Part shown: positions 62,904 through 64,000 of the stretch, in pieces
Numbering within the stretch: position 1 is the stretch's first letter
How the letters are laid out: each line of letters begins with the position of its first letter
Assembly: GCF_004364335.1 (NCBI RefSeq)
Contig: NZ_SOCR01000018.1
Span: forward strand, 1-64,000
DNA length: 64,000 nt
Reading direction: 5' to 3'
Source: Pseudomonas graminis
Lineage (GTDB): Bacteria; Pseudomonadota; Gammaproteobacteria; Pseudomonadales; Pseudomonadaceae
The notes under the pieces: model-generated
What the model was told of the DNA's origin: nothing
The model's input: the letters and a program-made list of their open reading frames with translations, nothing else
Databases searched by the model: none
Made by a program: the position numbers and the translations under genes

Positions 62904-63108
62904 ATGAGCGACGATTTGTTGATTTTTGGTGCTGGCGTGGACCGCACGCAGGGCATTGATTTCCCCTTGGCCAATACCTTGTTGGCGGATGTATCCAGCT
63001 ATCTTGAGCGCCCAAGTACGGCCGTTGATGAGGCGCTATGAGCCATGCTCCCCCGGGCTGAGGTTTAGCTTCGATAGCATGATTGCCAGTGGAAAAGATC
63101 GCCCACGG
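62904..63108 (+). pseudogene. Decayed SIR2-like gene (5' part)
   Basis: From the ATG at 62904, MSDDLLIFGAGVDRTQGIDF and PLANTLLADVSSYLE follow the N-terminal F-G-A-G motif and acidic helix of SIR2-like NADase domains. A TGA at about 63039 and then a frameshift break it; the other frame reads LRFSFDSMIASGKD. The rest of the gene is missing. It probably paired with the HEPN-type gene just upstream. Confidence 0.55.
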
Positions 63109-63183
63109 GATCATCGCACCCCATTTCGTAGACGCTCACTGACGCGGTTGACCGAAAGCTGCCTTTTACCACTGTCTGCAATC

Positions 63184-63350
63184 GGCCGAGGGTGTGTAAA
63201 AATATTTTTGAGCGCGACAGGTGCTCGAAACAGGACTGGAAATCGCGCTTCTATGCGAAATCCACATCTACTGACGTGCCGATAAATTTCAGATTCAACG
63301 TAGACGCGCACACTTCAATTTTGGCGAGGCGTTTTTACACACTCTGGGCC
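63184..63350. mobile_element. 167-bp MITE-like element with 19-bp terminal inverted repeats
   Basis: Left end GGCCGAGGGTGTGTAAAAA and right end (reverse complement) GGCCCAGAGTGTGTAAAAA match at 17 of 19 bases. The 129 bases between them code for nothing recognisable. The G-(A/x)-G-T-G-T-A-A-A-A-A end style is like that of some IS256-type elements. No clear target-site duplication was found. It lies at the break of the SIR2-like remnant. Confidence 0.5.
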
Positions 63351-63513
63351 AGAAGCCGACGTTTAGACTATGCTAATAAACCTATGCTATTTGACCTTAA
63401 TTTTACAAAACGTAGGACGCTTCCTAGCTAGCAAGTACGAAGGATCATGTAATTCGAAGCAGGCTGAGCCGAATAGCTGTGCGATACAAAAATAAATACA
63501 AAGGGGACAGCGC
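63351..63513. other. Upstream region of the AAA ATPase gene
   Basis: AT-rich and noncoding. AAAGGGGACAGCGC directly before the ATG at 63514 supplies the ribosome site. Confidence 0.4.
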
Positions 63514-64000
63514 ATGAAGATAAGCATCCGAAACTGCAACAATATTGATCATGGTGAAATTGAGATCAAAGAAAATACACTTAACATCAAGCATGCAATC
63601 AACGGTACCGGGAAGAGCACTATTGCAAAAGCCATCGCAGCTTCCGTAAATGACTATAAAAACAAGTCAAAAGAACTGGCCCAACTCCGACCCTACAAGT
63701 TAAGAGCGGACAAGGAAGCAGTACCAGTCGTGGAAGGATGTGAAGCTGTACAAAACTTTCTGATTTTCGATGAAAAATATATCAATGAAGTCGCTTTTCA
63801 GGCAGACGAATTGGTCAAAGGAAGTTTCGACATTTTCATCCGTGGTGAAGATTACGAAAGAGGAATACTTGAAATTGAGGCTATGACCTCGCAAATGAAA
63901 AACACCTTGAATGGAGATGAAGAAATTTCCGGGTTACTGGCAGATTTCGAAGAGATAATTACTGCCTTCGGAAAAGAAGTTAAACAAGGGATACATGCAT
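63514..64000 (+). CDS. AAA-family ATPase, N-terminal part (cut by the window end)
   Basis: 162 residues are visible and the frame is open at the window edge. It begins MKISIRNCNNIDHGEIEIKE and has the Walker A-like HAINGTGKSTIAKAIA near residues 31-42. FLIFDEKYINEVAFQADELV, then FDIFIRG, is reminiscent of AAA_13/RloC-like ATPases, in which a helical coiled domain is inserted after the P-loop. Low GC content and position after the HEPN/SIR2-like genes suggest a defence gene. The missing C-terminus would show whether it carries a nuclease. Confidence 0.75.
   Translation, partial: MKISIRNCNNIDHGEIEIKENTLNIKHAINGTGKSTIAKAIAASVNDYKNKSKELAQLRPYKLRADKEAVPVVEGCEAVQNFLIFDEKYINEVAFQADELVKGSFDIFIRGEDYERGILEIEAMTSQMKNTLNGDEEISGLLADFEEIITAFGKEVKQGIHA

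Noticed and set aside
1..64000. CRISPR arrays, rRNA or tRNA genes
   Set aside because: No regularly spaced short repeats and no cloverleaf or rRNA-like sequence was recognised; reading by eye can miss a single tRNA.

Overview
The window looks like an accessory-rich stretch of a Pseudomonas chromosome (fluorescens/syringae/chlororaphis side of the genus). The pointers are a LOV-histidine kinase of the P. syringae type, an aldoxime dehydratase whose active-site numbering matches OxdA of P. chlororaphis, many chemoreceptors and c-di-GMP enzymes, small protein families I associate with Pseudomonas, and a dispersed palindromic intergenic element. No rRNA, tRNA, replication origin or CRISPR array was seen.

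Layout. 1-4 kb: a saccharopine-dehydrogenase-like gene (cut by the window edge) divergent from a LysR regulator, then a TetR regulator divergent from an SDR oxidoreductase and an F420-type NADPH oxidoreductase. 4-6 kb: small genes, an orphan ParD-type antitoxin and an AbrB-like gene. 6.2-15.9 kb: a visibly AT-richer defence-type island with three PD-(D/E)XK nuclease-fold genes, an ABC three-component (ABC-3C-like) operon, a 26-codon ORF, an FRG-domain gene and a tyrosine recombinase. The island lies between two paralogous AbrB-like genes. 17-26 kb: a LOV kinase plus response regulator, a PAS-PAS chemoreceptor, a GGDEF-EAL protein and a lipoprotein esterase. 26.5-31.4 kb: RTX proteins and a HAMP chemoreceptor.

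32.2-40.3 kb is the clearest metabolic unit, a one-strand operon for aldoxime -> nitrile -> amide -> acid. It holds aldoxime dehydratase, an outer-membrane channel, an amidase, a cobalt-type nitrile hydratase whose beta subunit is encoded as two separate genes, the P14K-type activator and a PAS-PAS chemoreceptor. A convergent AraC regulator closes it. The layout suggests that uptake, catabolism and taxis towards the substrate are encoded together.

40-48 kb: transposase debris, a PL7 alginate lyase, two multidomain c-di-GMP enzymes and a CheB-like methylesterase. 48.7-55.2 kb repeats, in another order, the families seen at 18.9-31.4 kb (HAMP chemoreceptor, RTX protein, single-domain response regulator, chemoreceptor fragment, 115-aa protein, 45-aa basic protein), so it looks like an old duplication. 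55-61 kb: two transporters, an RsbRD-type histidine kinase between opposed IS66 remnants, and a YgiN-like monooxygenase. 61-64 kb: small genes, a HEPN-type (TIGR02391) protein, a decayed SIR2-like gene, a 167-bp MITE-like element and the start of an AAA ATPase. Many truncated or frameshifted genes show repeated insertion and decay.
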